DNA of 64,000 nt from Aurantiacibacter sediminis (GCF_016019885.1 NZ_JAEANY010000001.1:558001-622000); one strand, 5' to 3'. Positions 17,221 to 25,292 are shown, counted from the first letter of the stretch. Numbers and translations are program-made. The notes: generated by a model from the letters alone, not told the origin.

Positions 17221-17330
17221 GCCGGGGTTCAGCGCAATTTCGGGCGGCGGAGCCGACCGCAAGGCCGAATGGCCGCCCGAGCTTTTGCGAGGAGCCAAGC
17301 ACACGGATGTGTGCGCCCGGCGCTTGAGGG
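17221..17330. repeat. Dispersed non-coding element, copy A
   Basis: About 110 bases downstream of the capsid stop (gp5-gp6 gap) resemble 45378-45496 downstream of ctrA. Shared blocks are CCGGGGTTCA near the left end, CCGCAAGGCCGA, CCAAGC, CGGATGT and CCGGCGCTTGAGG. Over the right-hand 73 bases identity is about three-quarters. Neither copy codes for protein in a consistent frame. Both lie immediately 3' of a minus-strand gene. Confidence 0.65.
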
Positions 17331-17337
17331 CTCAAAA

Positions 17338-18489
17338 TTAGACCTCGATTTTCAGCAGTTTGATCGCGTAGCTATCGAGCACCTGGCCGCCCACGCGCTT
17401 GGTAGCGTAGAAGTGGACGAAGGGCTTGTTGGTGAAGGGATCGCGGAGCACCTGCGTCGCGGAGCGTTCGGCGATGATGTAGCCCGCCTTGAAATTGCCG
17501 AAAGCAATCGGGAACGCGTCTGCCGCGATGTCCGGCATGTCCTCGGCTTCGACCACTGGATAGCCGAGCAGGCGATCGGGCTGGCCTTCGACGAGGCCCG
17601 GCTGCCAAAGGAAGGCGCCATCGCTGGTCTTGAGCTTGCGCACTTCGCTGAGCGTGGCGGAGTTCATCACCCAGCTTGCGCCCTGGCGATGTCCGGCCTT
17701 CATCGTGTGGACGAGGTCGATCAAACGGCTTTCCGGATTGGCATCGAAACCCTGCGCATCGCCCGAGCCGATATACTGCAGCGAGCCGAAGGGGCGAACC
17801 GCGTCTCCCGCAAGCGAGGTTGGCGAGGACAGGAAGCCGAGCGGCTGGTCCGTGCCATTGCCGCCGACGAAGGCGGAACCTTCGGCGCGGGCAAATTCCA
17901 TTGCCACTTCGCTCGCCAGCCAGCTTTCAAGGTCGAATGCCGCATCGTCCAGCATTGCCTGGCTCGCTGCCGGATTTGCGTAAAGCTCGCCCGAGGGCGG
18001 GGCGATTTCGGCGAATTCAGGTGCATCGGTTTCGGGGCGACCGGCAGTTTCGCCCACCCAGCCCGACGCAGTGCCGCCGGTGGTGATGAGCTTGCGATAG
18101 CCGGCAGAGCCGACCTGCACGACCTGTGCAAGGCTGCGGATCGGTGAGATCTCCTTCAGCTCGCTGGCGATCATGGCGTCGATTTCGCGCGGGACGGCAT
18201 AGCCACCATCCTGCGGCACCGCGCCGGAAATCGACTTGATCTCCGCTTCACGGCCACGGCGCAGATAGCCATCGACGAAGCCTTTGACTTCGGGGCTGGC
18301 TTCGCTGGTGGCCGAGGCGATTGGCCCAAGGATCGCAGGGCGCGAGGCGGCCTTGCTCACCCGGTCGAGCCGCGCTTTCACTTCATCGACATCGCTGCGC
18401 AGCGTGGCGATTTTCTCGTCCGCAGCATCCTGCCGCGCGACAATATCAAAGCTCTCCGTAAGCTGGTCTGTTTCGATCTGTACATCCAT
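17338..18489 (-). CDS. Major capsid protein, HK97 fold (GTA gp5)
   Basis: 383 residues from the ATG at 18489 (MDVQIETDQL). Residues 1-~90 are a charged coiled-coil scaffold domain that is normally cut off by the prohead protease. The HK97-type shell domain follows, with AVPQDGGYAVPREID, GWVGETAGRP and the C-terminal DPFTNKPFVHFYATKRVGG. It would form the small GTA head. It lies 34 bases after the protease gene and precedes a repeat-filled gap. Confidence 0.92.
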   Translation of the reverse strand: MDVQIETDQLTESFDIVARQDAADEKIATLRSDVDEVKARLDRVSKAASRPAILGPIASATSEASPEVKGFVDGYLRRGREAEIKSISGAVPQDGGYAVPREIDAMIASELKEISPIRSLAQVVQVGSAGYRKLITTGGTASGWVGETAGRPETDAPEFAEIAPPSGELYANPAASQAMLDDAAFDLESWLASEVAMEFARAEGSAFVGGNGTDQPLGFLSSPTSLAGDAVRPFGSLQYIGSGDAQGFDANPESRLIDLVHTMKAGHRQGASWVMNSATLSEVRKLKTSDGAFLWQPGLVEGQPDRLLGYPVVEAEDMPDIAADAFPIAFGNFKAGYIIAERSATQVLRDPFTNKPFVHFYATKRVGGQVLDSYAIKLLKIEV

Positions 18490-18523
18490 AGGGGTATTGG
18501 CCTTTCGGTTGGGGTGGGGGTGC

Positions 18524-18913
18524 TCAAGCGACGCGATGAACCCGGGCGCCGTGTTGCAGGGGGTGGGAGACAAGGCTCACTTCAAACAGGTCGATATCGT
18601 GCAGCACGCGGCCATCGGCGGTGCGTTCGTAGCCGCGCGCGCGGTAGCCGAAGCTGAGGCCGCTCACGCGTTTGGCGAGAACATCGGAGACAGCGCGGCT
18701 CTCCGGATTGTCGATGCTGGCGATGACACGCAGCCCGCGTGTGTCCTCTTCGGCGAGTTCGACAGTGCCGATCCGCTGGTCCGGATTATGCTGCCAATAG
18801 AGCGGGATCGGCTCTGCGCGTTCCGTCAGGGACTTGGCAAAGGCACCGGCGACGATCGTGTCTTTCGCGCCATCGGCAATATCGAACAGCGCGGCATACC
18901 CGGCGATCCTCAT
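18524..18913 (-). CDS. Prohead protease, HK97 family (GTA gp4)
   Basis: 129 residues from the ATG at 18913 (MRIAGYAALFD). It has IPLYWQHNPDQRIGTV with the catalytic histidine, GLSFGYRARG and FEVSLVSHP with the catalytic serine/histidine region of peptidase family S78. It trims the capsid scaffold domain. Shorter than many phage proteases (about 180 residues) but typical for GTA. The start overlaps the stop of the DUF6127 gene by 4 bases. Confidence 0.88.
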   Translation of the reverse strand: MRIAGYAALFDIADGAKDTIVAGAFAKSLTERAEPIPLYWQHNPDQRIGTVELAEEDTRGLRVIASIDNPESRAVSDVLAKRVSGLSFGYRARGYERTADGRVLHDIDLFEVSLVSHPLQHGARVHRVA

Positions 18914-19218
18914 CGCACAAGCTCCGTCACGCCGAGCCGCACCGCGATGCCGATCAGCAGCAGCGCGCCGATCACTTTCACGATCCAGTCGACCGCAGCT
19001 TTCCAGGCGGAGGCTTTTGCAGTCCGCCATGCGCCAAGCAGGTCGCGCAATTCGTCGAGGTCTTCCTGTGCATCGTCATCGCCAAGGCCAAGCTTCTCGA
19101 CCGCGCGCCGCGCGCCGACTTCGCTGGCTTCCTCGACAATGGCGCGCAATGTGACAAGGTCTGTGCCGCCCGCTTGGGCTTGGGCCATCAGCGCGGCGAG
19201 CATGTCTTCGCGGTTCAT
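18910..19218 (-). CDS. DUF6127-type small membrane protein within the GTA cluster
   Basis: 102 residues. An acidic helical half (about residues 1-65) is followed by one transmembrane segment (IVKVIGALLLIGIAV, about 79-93). It matches the small protein found between portal and protease genes in sphingomonad GTA clusters; I recall this group as DUF6127. It overlaps both neighbours by 4 bases, so it is tightly coupled. A role in prohead assembly at the membrane is only a guess. Confidence 0.7.
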   Translation of the reverse strand: MNREDMLAALMAQAQAGGTDLVTLRAIVEEASEVGARRAVEKLGLGDDDAQEDLDELRDLLGAWRTAKASAWKAAVDWIVKVIGALLLIGIAVRLGVTELVR

Positions 19219-20372
19219 TGCGTTGCTCCATGATCGAGGCCGAGCAGCGCGCGCTTTTCGGCAGGTTCAAGGAAATCGGCCTCGCTCACCTGCTTCCACA
19301 GCCGCTCACGATCTTCGGAAAGTGCAGGCACGCGGTCGAGATCGACACTGAGCTTCGCCTCCGGGAACCACGGCGTAAGGCCTTCGGAAAGGCCCGACAG
19401 GATCTTGCCCGCCAGCGGCAGCAGTGTGAGCCGCCACAGCGCGCGATTGGCCTCGCGGTAATTGGCGTAGGTATTGTCGCCCGGCATGCCGAGCAGCATG
19501 GGCGGGACACCGAAAGCGAGCGCAATGTCGCGCGCGGCGGCGGCCTTCAGCTCGGCGAAATCCATATCGGCAGGCGAAAGCGAGAGGCTCTGCCACTTGA
19601 GCCCGCCTTCCAGCAGCATCGGCCGCCCGGCATTTCCGCCGCCCTGATAAGCCTGCGCCAGCTCGGCCTTCAGCCGCTCGAACTGGTCGGTGGTCAGCCC
19701 CGAAGTATCCGCCCCGCCATCATAGACGAGCGCTCCTGATGGCCGCGCCGCATTCTCCAGCAGCGCCCGGTTCCAGCTGGCCGAGGCATTGTGGATCGCC
19801 ACCGCCTGCTCGGCCGCCGAAAGGCATCCCGCGCCATAGTGATCGTCCGCCGGGTGAAAGCTCTTCAAATGGATGACACAAGGCCAGCCATCCTCATCCT
19901 CCACCGGCATTTCCAGCGTGCGATCATTCAGCTTGTAGCGATAGGCGCGCGGCCAGCCATCCTCGCCCGGCACGACCGAAACCCGCTCGGGCCGCAGTGC
20001 GAACAGCTCGACCGGCTTGCCGCTGCCATCGCGAGCGACCTGCACGAAGCCGTTGCCATGCAGCAGCAGATGCGCGGCAAGCGTTTCCAGCAGCGACTGC
20101 CCGGCACTTGTCGCCTGCACCAGAGCGAGCAGGTCCGGCGCATCGGATTGCACCGGAGCGCCGTCCACTCCCTCCGCGACGATCCGCACCGCGCGCTGCG
20201 CCACCGGATTGTCGAGGAACGCGTGGCGAACGGAGTCCCGATACGAAAAAGGCGGCTTCGCGCCGCCATTTTCAAAGGTCCATCCCCAGGGTGACTGAAA
20301 GCTGCGCGCCAACGGCACACGAGCCCCGCCATCGCCCTTGAAGGCGGTGCGGAGCGTGTCGATGAAAGACAT
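19215..20372 (-). CDS. Phage portal protein, HK97 family (GTA gp3)
   Basis: 385 residues from the ATG at 20372 (MSFIDTLRTAF); an in-frame ATG at 20402 falls near a repeat and adds a non-conserved tail. The family signature is visible in VRHAFLDNPVAQRAVRIVAEGV, HGNGFVQVAR and FGVPPMLLGMPGDNTYANYREA. The portal forms the 12-subunit DNA entry ring. A repeat separates it from the large terminase gene upstream. Confidence 0.92.
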   Translation of the reverse strand: MSFIDTLRTAFKGDGGARVPLARSFQSPWGWTFENGGAKPPFSYRDSVRHAFLDNPVAQRAVRIVAEGVDGAPVQSDAPDLLALVQATSAGQSLLETLAAHLLLHGNGFVQVARDGSGKPVELFALRPERVSVVPGEDGWPRAYRYKLNDRTLEMPVEDEDGWPCVIHLKSFHPADDHYGAGCLSAAEQAVAIHNASASWNRALLENAARPSGALVYDGGADTSGLTTDQFERLKAELAQAYQGGGNAGRPMLLEGGLKWQSLSLSPADMDFAELKAAAARDIALAFGVPPMLLGMPGDNTYANYREANRALWRLTLLPLAGKILSGLSEGLTPWFPEAKLSVDLDRVPALSEDRERLWKQVSEADFLEPAEKRALLGLDHGATQ

Positions 20373-20397
20373 GCTTGTTTTCTCCTGAATGCGAGTC

Positions 20398-20481
20398 GTC
20401 ATTCCCGCGAAGGCGGGAATCCAGCTTTGGATGTTGCCACAGCCACAAGAGCTGGACCCCCGCCTGCGCGGGGGTGACGAG
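20398..20481. repeat. Palindromic repeat between terminase and portal genes
   Basis: The left half is TCATTCCCGCGAAGGCGGGAATCCA-like (hairpin ATTCCCGC/GCGGGAAT) and the right half CTGGACCCCCGCCTGCGCGGGGGTGACGA (hairpin CCCCCGC/GCGGGGG). Such paired hairpins are common dispersed repeats in sphingomonads and other proteobacteria. It fills the 112-base gap between two GTA genes on one transcript and may influence mRNA stability. Confidence 0.8.
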
Positions 20482-20484
20482 GGT

Positions 20485-21825
20485 CTAGAAACTGCGAATT
20501 GAAGGATGCCCCTTCCGTCCCAGCATCAACTCCGTCAGAGCCCACACCAGAGCATCCGCGCGATCCGGCGACCTGCCCGGGCCTTCATACCCACCGCCGG
20601 TCATGATGCCGCAGAGCTGGTCTTCCAGCTTCGGCAGATGCCCGACATGCGCCACGCGGCCGCTTTCGTAGAGGGCTGCGACCGGCTCGGCGCGGGCCAC
20701 CTTGCCGCGGCTCGCATGGACGAGCTTCACCGGCATCATGCAGTCCGCCGCGCGCAGCACGCTGGCGACCATATCGCCGCCCTGATTGGCTTCGGCGACC
20801 ACGCGGTCGGCTTTCCATTTGCGCAATGTCACCGCCACCCGCCGGGCCCAGGCCTCCGGGCTGGGCTTGGTGAGCGAGGCGTCTTCTAGAACATAGGCTT
20901 TGCCTTCCGCATCCACCCCAGCAACCACGATGCCGCATTCATCGCCGCGCGACGAAGCGGGCGGATCGACGCCGACGACGATGCGCACCATGGTTTCCAG
21001 CGTTGCCGGCACCCGGCATTCCTCGAGTAGCAATCGGCTCCACAGCGCGCCTTCGACATCGGCCAGCAGCTCGCCTTCCAACTCCTGCCGACCGAGCGAA
21101 GAGCCGCCATATTGCCGCTTCATCGCGGCGAGGAATTCTGCAGGCAGGTTCTCGGCATTGTCGTAGGAGCTGCCGCGCGTCACCACGATGTCGGGATCGC
21201 TTCCATCGCCGATGAGCCTGCGCATGAGCGGGACCGCACGCGGCGTGGTCGTTGCCAGCACCTGCGGATGTTCGCCAAGTCGCAGGCCCATTTGCAAATT
21301 GTCCCACGCGGTGAGTGCCCGTTCGCCGGCATTGTCCCATTTCGCGATCTCGTCGCACCAGGCGTGCGAATGTTGAGGTCCTCTCAGGCTCTCCGGCTCA
21401 CCTGCAGAATATAGCGTCGCCTGCGCCCCGCTTGGCCATGTGAGACGGCGGAGCGAGGGCTCGAAATAAGGCCGGTCCTCGCTTCCGTCGCAACACGCGA
21501 GAATGCCGCTTTCGCCTTCCACCATCACAGCGCGCGCTTCGCCGATGGACCGGGCAACGAGGGCAATACGCGCCTCGTCGTGCTCCTCTGCGATATGGCG
21601 CACCCATTCCGCCCCGGCACGCGTCTTGCCAAAGCCGCGCCCGGCGCAAATCAGCCAGAGCCGCCAATGCGCGGCGGGGGGCATTTGTTCGGCGCGCGCC
21701 CACAGCGGCCAGTAGCGTTCCAGAAGGTCGTTTTCGTCATCGCTCAGCTCGCCGAGAAATTTTTGGCGGCGGTCGGTATTCAAACGGAAGAGTGCCGCGC
21801 CGCGCTCAATTGCCGTCATGCGCAT
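20485..21825 (-). CDS. Terminase large subunit (GTA gp2)
   Basis: 446 residues. The ATPase domain has Walker A GRGFGKT (62-68) and the Walker B region HAWCDEIAKW. The C-terminal RNase-H-like nuclease domain starts at about 285 (VVGVDPPASS, DECGIVVAG) and has the acidic DRADALVWALTEL near the end. It packages host DNA headfuls into GTA heads. The start overlaps the small terminase stop by 10 bases. An alternative start 2 codons in (ATG of MTAIERG) is possible. Confidence 0.93.
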   Translation of the reverse strand: MRMTAIERGAALFRLNTDRRQKFLGELSDDENDLLERYWPLWARAEQMPPAAHWRLWLICAGRGFGKTRAGAEWVRHIAEEHDEARIALVARSIGEARAVMVEGESGILACCDGSEDRPYFEPSLRRLTWPSGAQATLYSAGEPESLRGPQHSHAWCDEIAKWDNAGERALTAWDNLQMGLRLGEHPQVLATTTPRAVPLMRRLIGDGSDPDIVVTRGSSYDNAENLPAEFLAAMKRQYGGSSLGRQELEGELLADVEGALWSRLLLEECRVPATLETMVRIVVGVDPPASSRGDECGIVVAGVDAEGKAYVLEDASLTKPSPEAWARRVAVTLRKWKADRVVAEANQGGDMVASVLRAADCMMPVKLVHASRGKVARAEPVAALYESGRVAHVGHLPKLEDQLCGIMTGGGYEGPGRSPDRADALVWALTELMLGRKGHPSIRSF

Positions 21826-22301
21826 TGCTCTCCGCCGGCCGAATTCTCCGGTGGCTCGTCAGCTTCCAGCAATTTGTCGGCCGCAGCGCGTCGCTCGCGC
21901 ATCTTGTCGAGCTTTGCATTCAGGCTGGCGAGCACCGTTGCCCGGTCCCGCTTGCCACGGCGCGCCTTCTCCCGCGCGGCGCTTTCCTTGTGTGCGGCGA
22001 GCAAACGCAGCGCGTTGGGAATGTCGAACTTCGCATCGCCCGGCGCGGTGCCAAAGCGCAGCCTTTCGAGCGTTTCCATCTCCAGATTCTCGTAACCTTC
22101 AAGGAGTGCGGTGCCCCATTTGCGGCGGAATTCGGGATCTTCCCGGCGGTGCTTGTAGACGTAGGATGTCATTGCGCCGCACTTCGCGGCAGCCTTGGTG
22201 ACATTCGATGTTTCCGCCAGCTCTTCGAGGAAGATGAATTTCCAATTCTGGGGCAGGTTCTGGTGCTTTTGCTCTTTCCTCGGCTTTACTCTTTTCGCCA
22301 T
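21816..22301 (-). CDS. Terminase small subunit-like protein, first GTA gene (gp1)
   Basis: 161 residues from the ATG at 22301 (MAKRVKPRKEQ). A helix-turn-helix-like region covers LEELAETSNVTKAAAKCGAM and a long basic coiled-coil tail (KARRGKRDRATVLA, then KLDKMRERRAAADKLLE) follows. This fits the small terminase that recruits DNA to the large subunit; RcGTA gp1 has an equivalent role with little sequence specificity. It is preceded by a terminator-like hairpin and a promoter, and overlaps the large terminase by 10 bases. Confidence 0.8.
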   Translation of the reverse strand: MAKRVKPRKEQKHQNLPQNWKFIFLEELAETSNVTKAAAKCGAMTSYVYKHRREDPEFRRKWGTALLEGYENLEMETLERLRFGTAPGDAKFDIPNALRLLAAHKESAAREKARRGKRDRATVLASLNAKLDKMRERRAAADKLLEADEPPENSAGGEQCA

Positions 22302-22350
22302 GCGTTCGATCCCGTTTTCCTGGCTCGTCCTGCGCTGCGCATCGGGCACG

Positions 22351-22382
22351 AAAAAGGGCGGCTCCCCTGCGGGACCGCCCTT
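22351..22382 (-). terminator. Intrinsic terminator / attenuator in the GTA leader
   Basis: On the minus strand AAGGGCGG pairs with CCGCCCTT, extended by TCCC:GGGA across one bulged G around a GCAG loop, and is followed by TTTTT (22355-22351). This is a strong rho-independent signal. It stands 50 bases before terS and about 37 bases after the predicted start of the upstream promoter. No other minus-strand gene precedes it. Confidence 0.75.
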
Positions 22383-22425
22383 AAAAACTTCGTGCTGCCG
22401 ACTCGCTCTATCGCGATGTTCTGCT

Positions 22426-22454
22426 TCTCTAACCAAATAGTGTCACGATGTCAA
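22426..22454 (-). promoter_or_regulatory. Sigma70-like promoter upstream of the GTA cluster
   Basis: On the minus strand a perfect TTGACA (22454-22449), a 17-base spacer and TAGAGA (22431-22426). The spacer contains GTGACACTATT, one of three copies of this motif in the next 850 bases. Transcription would start near 22419 and run into the hairpin at 22351-22382. Confidence 0.55.
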
Positions 22455-22558
22455 TATAAAAGTGCCAGATAGGTTATTTTGTTGGACTTGCGGGGAGCTT
22501 GCCTGACTGGCGCGGGTGGCATAGAGGCGGCTAAACTCTTCAGCGGGAGATTGACCTT

Positions 22559-23215
22559 ATGATGCGTCTGCTGCGCGGGCTCTATGAATGGACGATGGAA
22601 AAGGCGGCCCATCCCAAGGCGGAATGGTGGCTGGCGTTTTTCTGCTTCATCGAATCGAGCTTCTTCCCGATCCCGCCGCATCCGCTGCTTGGTCTCATGT
22701 GCTTGGCAGAGCCGAAAAAGGCGATCCGTTTCGCCCTGATCGCGACCATCTCCTCGGTTCTGGGTGCGCTGTTCGGCTATGCGATCGGCTTCTTCCTGTA
22801 TGAGACTGTAGGCACGTGGATGCTGGGCGTATTGGGACTGACCGAGAGTTTCCCGGTCGCCGCCTGCTACATCCGTGAACAGGGGGCAGCAGCCGTCTTC
22901 CTGGCCGCCGGCACGCCCATCCCATTCAAGCTGATGACGATTACCGCGGGCTTCATCGAAATGAACCTGCTGACATTTACGCTCGCATCCATCGCGGGGC
23001 GCGCGCTCATTTTCATGGTGGTGGGCATCCTGTTCCAAGTATTCGGTGCGCCGATCAAGGCGATCATCGACAAATATCTTGGCACGGTGACCACGATTTT
23101 CGTGGTGCTTGTGGTCGCCGGTTTCGTGGCGATCACCCAGCTAGGCGGAAGCGATGATGCTGCAGATGACGATGGTCACCGCTGCAATAGTGTCACTTCC
23201 TTGGAGCAAATCTAG
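22559..23215 (+). CDS. YqaA/DedA-family inner-membrane protein
   Basis: 218 residues. Five or so hydrophobic helices and the SNARE-associated (VTT) pattern: ESSFFPIPPHPLLGLM near residue 35-50, FGYAIGFF, then GTPIPFKLMTITAGF and GRALIFMVVGILF. DedA-superfamily proteins move lipids (for example undecaprenyl phosphate or phosphatidylethanolamine) across the inner membrane or need the proton motive force; the substrate here is unknown. The tail after residue 200 is acidic. Good ribosome-binding site GGGAG 9 bases before the ATG. Confidence 0.88.
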   Translation: MMRLLRGLYEWTMEKAAHPKAEWWLAFFCFIESSFFPIPPHPLLGLMCLAEPKKAIRFALIATISSVLGALFGYAIGFFLYETVGTWMLGVLGLTESFPVAACYIREQGAAAVFLAAGTPIPFKLMTITAGFIEMNLLTFTLASIAGRALIFMVVGILFQVFGAPIKAIIDKYLGTVTTIFVVLVVAGFVAITQLGGSDDAADDDGHRCNSVTSLEQI

Positions 23216-23235
23216 CTCTTCGTGTCCGCGCAATC

Positions 23236-23263
23236 GGAGAGGAAGCTTCGGCGCGGCCTCTCC
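23236..23263. other. Convergent-gene hairpin without T-tract
   Basis: GGAGAGG (23236-23242) and CCTCTCC (23257-23263) form a perfect 7-bp stem between two convergent genes, with an inner GC-TTCG-GC tetraloop. The lack of a T-run on either strand argues against intrinsic termination; it may stabilise 3' ends. Confidence 0.45.
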
Positions 23264-23279
23264 AATTAGGCGAATAGTG

Positions 23280-23426
23280 TCACATCATCATGGTAACGGT
23301 CGCGACCGACGTGGTGGCGACAATCGAAAGCAGGGATACGAAAGCGGACACTGTCCCGGCGAGCGTGGTGACGGCGCTACGGTCGGCGCTGGGATCGGCA
23401 GCGGCAATGGTGGCGGTCTTTATCAT
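23280..23426 (-). CDS. Small 48-residue hydrophobic protein, unknown
   Basis: The frame ATG at 23426 to TGA at 23280-23282 encodes 48 residues. A clear ribosome-binding site AAAGGAG lies 8 bases before the ATG, supporting real translation. The product begins MIKTATIAAADPSADRS and has a hydrophobic helix-like middle to C-terminal stretch (about residues 26-47, TVSAFVSLLSIVAT then SVATVTMMM). It looks like a single-span small membrane protein. No family was recognised. It lies between a convergent DedA gene and an OsmC gene. Confidence 0.6.
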   Translation of the reverse strand: MIKTATIAAADPSADRSAVTTLAGTVSAFVSLLSIVATTSVATVTMMM

Positions 23427-23564
23427 GTGAATTCTCCTTTTGCTGTTGAACTGCGGGAGAATTCGCGGCGACCATCCGATCAGTTACCAGGTCTTTATGC
23501 GCAAAAACCGATCACGGTAATCGCCTTGCCACCAGCAGCACCCATGCGAGAAGCCACCCGGCGA

Positions 23565-23996
23565 TCAATTTTCGAACTCCGTCTCAAGAGTGATTTCCGC
23601 TGTCAGCAGCTTTGAAATCGGGCAACCCGCCTTGGCTTCGGCAGCCAGCTCTTCGAATTTGATTTGTTCGAGGCCCGGCACCTTGCCCTTGGTGGACAGC
23701 GCCGATTTGGTGACAGTGAAGCCGCCGTCATCTTTTTCTAGCGTGACCTCGCATGATGTCGTTAGCGAGCCATCTTCGTGTCCGGCTTCAGCCAGCTTGA
23801 AACTGAGCGCCATGGTAAAGCAGCTCGCATGGGCAGCGGCGATCAATTCTTCAGGATTGGTTCCTGCTTCATCTTCGAAACGGGTCTGGAAACCATAAGG
23901 CTGCGCGGAAAGCGCGCCGGAGCCGGTCGACACATGACCTTTCCCGCCTTTGCCGAGACCTTCGTAAGTTGCGCTGCCGGTGTTCGTGGTTTTCAT
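23565..23996 (-). CDS. OsmC-family peroxide-detoxifying protein
   Basis: 143 residues. The two redox cysteines are in HASCFTMAL (about residue 59) and KAGCPISKLL (about 124), the OsmC/Ohr arrangement; glutamates in the NPEELIAAAHA segment complete the site. It reduces organic hydroperoxides with a thiol cofactor. It resembles OsmC more than Ohr by overall length and the MKTTNTGSATYEG start. A candidate EcfG-type promoter lies just upstream (24018-24042). Confidence 0.9.
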   Translation of the reverse strand: MKTTNTGSATYEGLGKGGKGHVSTGSGALSAQPYGFQTRFEDEAGTNPEELIAAAHASCFTMALSFKLAEAGHEDGSLTTSCEVTLEKDDGGFTVTKSALSTKGKVPGLEQIKFEELAAEAKAGCPISKLLTAEITLETEFEN

Positions 23997-24017
23997 GGGA
24001 AATCTCCTTTCCCATGA

Positions 24018-24042
24018 GACGCGCGAGTGGCTGCCGCGTTCC
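24018..24042 (-). promoter_or_regulatory. Candidate EcfG-type stress promoter for the OsmC gene
   Basis: On the minus strand GGAAC (24042-24038), 16 bases, then CGTC (24021-24018), one base from the GGAAC-N16/17-CGTT consensus of the alphaproteobacterial general stress sigma factor. It is 22 bases before the OsmC start. OsmC genes are frequent members of that regulon. Confidence 0.45.
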
Positions 24043-25292
24043 TAGATGATCCCCACGGCCTTTCCGGCGTTTTCGAACATCTGCAGGATCGTCTCGACCT
24101 CTTCGCCCGAATGTTCGGCACATAGAGAGCAGCGCAGCAGGGTCATGTTTGCAGGCGTTGCCGGCGGGCGGGCGAGATTGACATAGAGGCCTTCCTCCAG
24201 AAGCGCGCTCCACATCGCCGCGCCCTTTTCCAGATCGGGCATGATGACAGCGATAATCGCGCTTTCGGGCTTATCCGTGCCGAGCTTGAAGCCCATTTCG
24301 GTGAGCCCGCTGTGCAAGCGCTTTGAATTTTCCCAAAGGTGCGCGCGCTTTTCCGATGCGTCCATCAGTTTGCGGATCGAAGTCGCGGCGGTCGCCACCA
24401 CGCTGGGCGGCAAGGACGCAGTAAAAACATAGGGGCGACAAACCAGCCGCATGATGTCGAATTTCGGATGGTTGGAAACGCAGAAGCCGCCCACGGTCCC
24501 GACGCTTTTCGAGAAAGTGCCGATGATGAAATCGCAGTCGTCGATAACGCCTGCCTCTTCACACACGCCGCGGCCATTTTCGCCGATAAAGCCCATGGAA
24601 TGCGCTTCGTCGACCAGCACCATCGCGCCGTTTTCCTTGGCGATCCTCACCATTTCCTTCAGCGGCGCGACATCGCCGAGCATCGAATAAACGCCTTCGA
24701 GGATGACCAGCTTTCCGGCGCCTTCCGGAATGCGCTTCAGGCGCTTTTCCATCGCTTCGACATCGTTGTGCTTGAACGGTACTACTTCGGCATTGCCCAT
24801 CGCGCAGCCATCCCAGATGCTGGCGTGGCTATCGATGTCGAGAATGATGTAATCGCCTTTTCCGGCGATGGTAGAGATGATCCCGAGGTTGGCGAGATAG
24901 CCGGTCGAAAAGACCATGGCGTGTTCCATGTCATAGAACTCGCGCAGCGCCTCTTCGCATTCCTTGTGGCCCTGGAACGTACCATTGAGAACCCGGCTGC
25001 CGGTGGTGCCGGAACCGAAATCGTCAAGCGCCTGTTTTCCGGCCTCGAGCACGTCCGGATCGAAGGTCATGCCCATATAATTATACGTGCCGAGAAGGAT
25101 GGTGTCGCGCCCGTTACAAATCGCGCGGGTGGGCGAAAGCACCTTTTCCATGACGAGTGAGAACGGGTCCTGCACGCCGCTGGACAGCAGATTTCGCCGC
25201 AGCTCAATCGTCTCGTCAAATTTGGAGAACAGGTCCTTGGAATCGCCTTCGAGGGTCTCCGGACGGTCGGACTGCATGATGCCTTCGCTCAT
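24042..25292 (-). CDS. spt: Serine palmitoyltransferase
   Basis: 416 residues, matching the ~420-residue soluble enzyme of Sphingomonas. It is an alpha-oxoamine synthase: PLP lysine K262 in GTFSKSVGTVGGF, VDEAHSMG (D228, H231) and DSHASIW. It condenses serine with a long-chain acyl thioester to 3-ketosphinganine, the first step of sphingolipid synthesis. It begins 6 bases after the stop of a dedicated ACP gene, in agreement with systems in which SPT uses acyl-ACP. This pair is a marker of sphingolipid-making bacteria. Confidence 0.94.
   Translation of the reverse strand: MSEGIMQSDRPETLEGDSKDLFSKFDETIELRRNLLSSGVQDPFSLVMEKVLSPTRAICNGRDTILLGTYNYMGMTFDPDVLEAGKQALDDFGSGTTGSRVLNGTFQGHKECEEALREFYDMEHAMVFSTGYLANLGIISTIAGKGDYIILDIDSHASIWDGCAMGNAEVVPFKHNDVEAMEKRLKRIPEGAGKLVILEGVYSMLGDVAPLKEMVRIAKENGAMVLVDEAHSMGFIGENGRGVCEEAGVIDDCDFIIGTFSKSVGTVGGFCVSNHPKFDIMRLVCRPYVFTASLPPSVVATAATSIRKLMDASEKRAHLWENSKRLHSGLTEMGFKLGTDKPESAIIAVIMPDLEKGAAMWSALLEEGLYVNLARPPATPANMTLLRCSLCAEHSGEEVETILQMFENAGKAVGII

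Noticed and set aside
8159-22301. Active prophage
   Set aside because: No integrase, repressor, lysis or replication genes and no attachment sites; gene order, short tape measure and NlpC/P60 gene fit a gene transfer agent.
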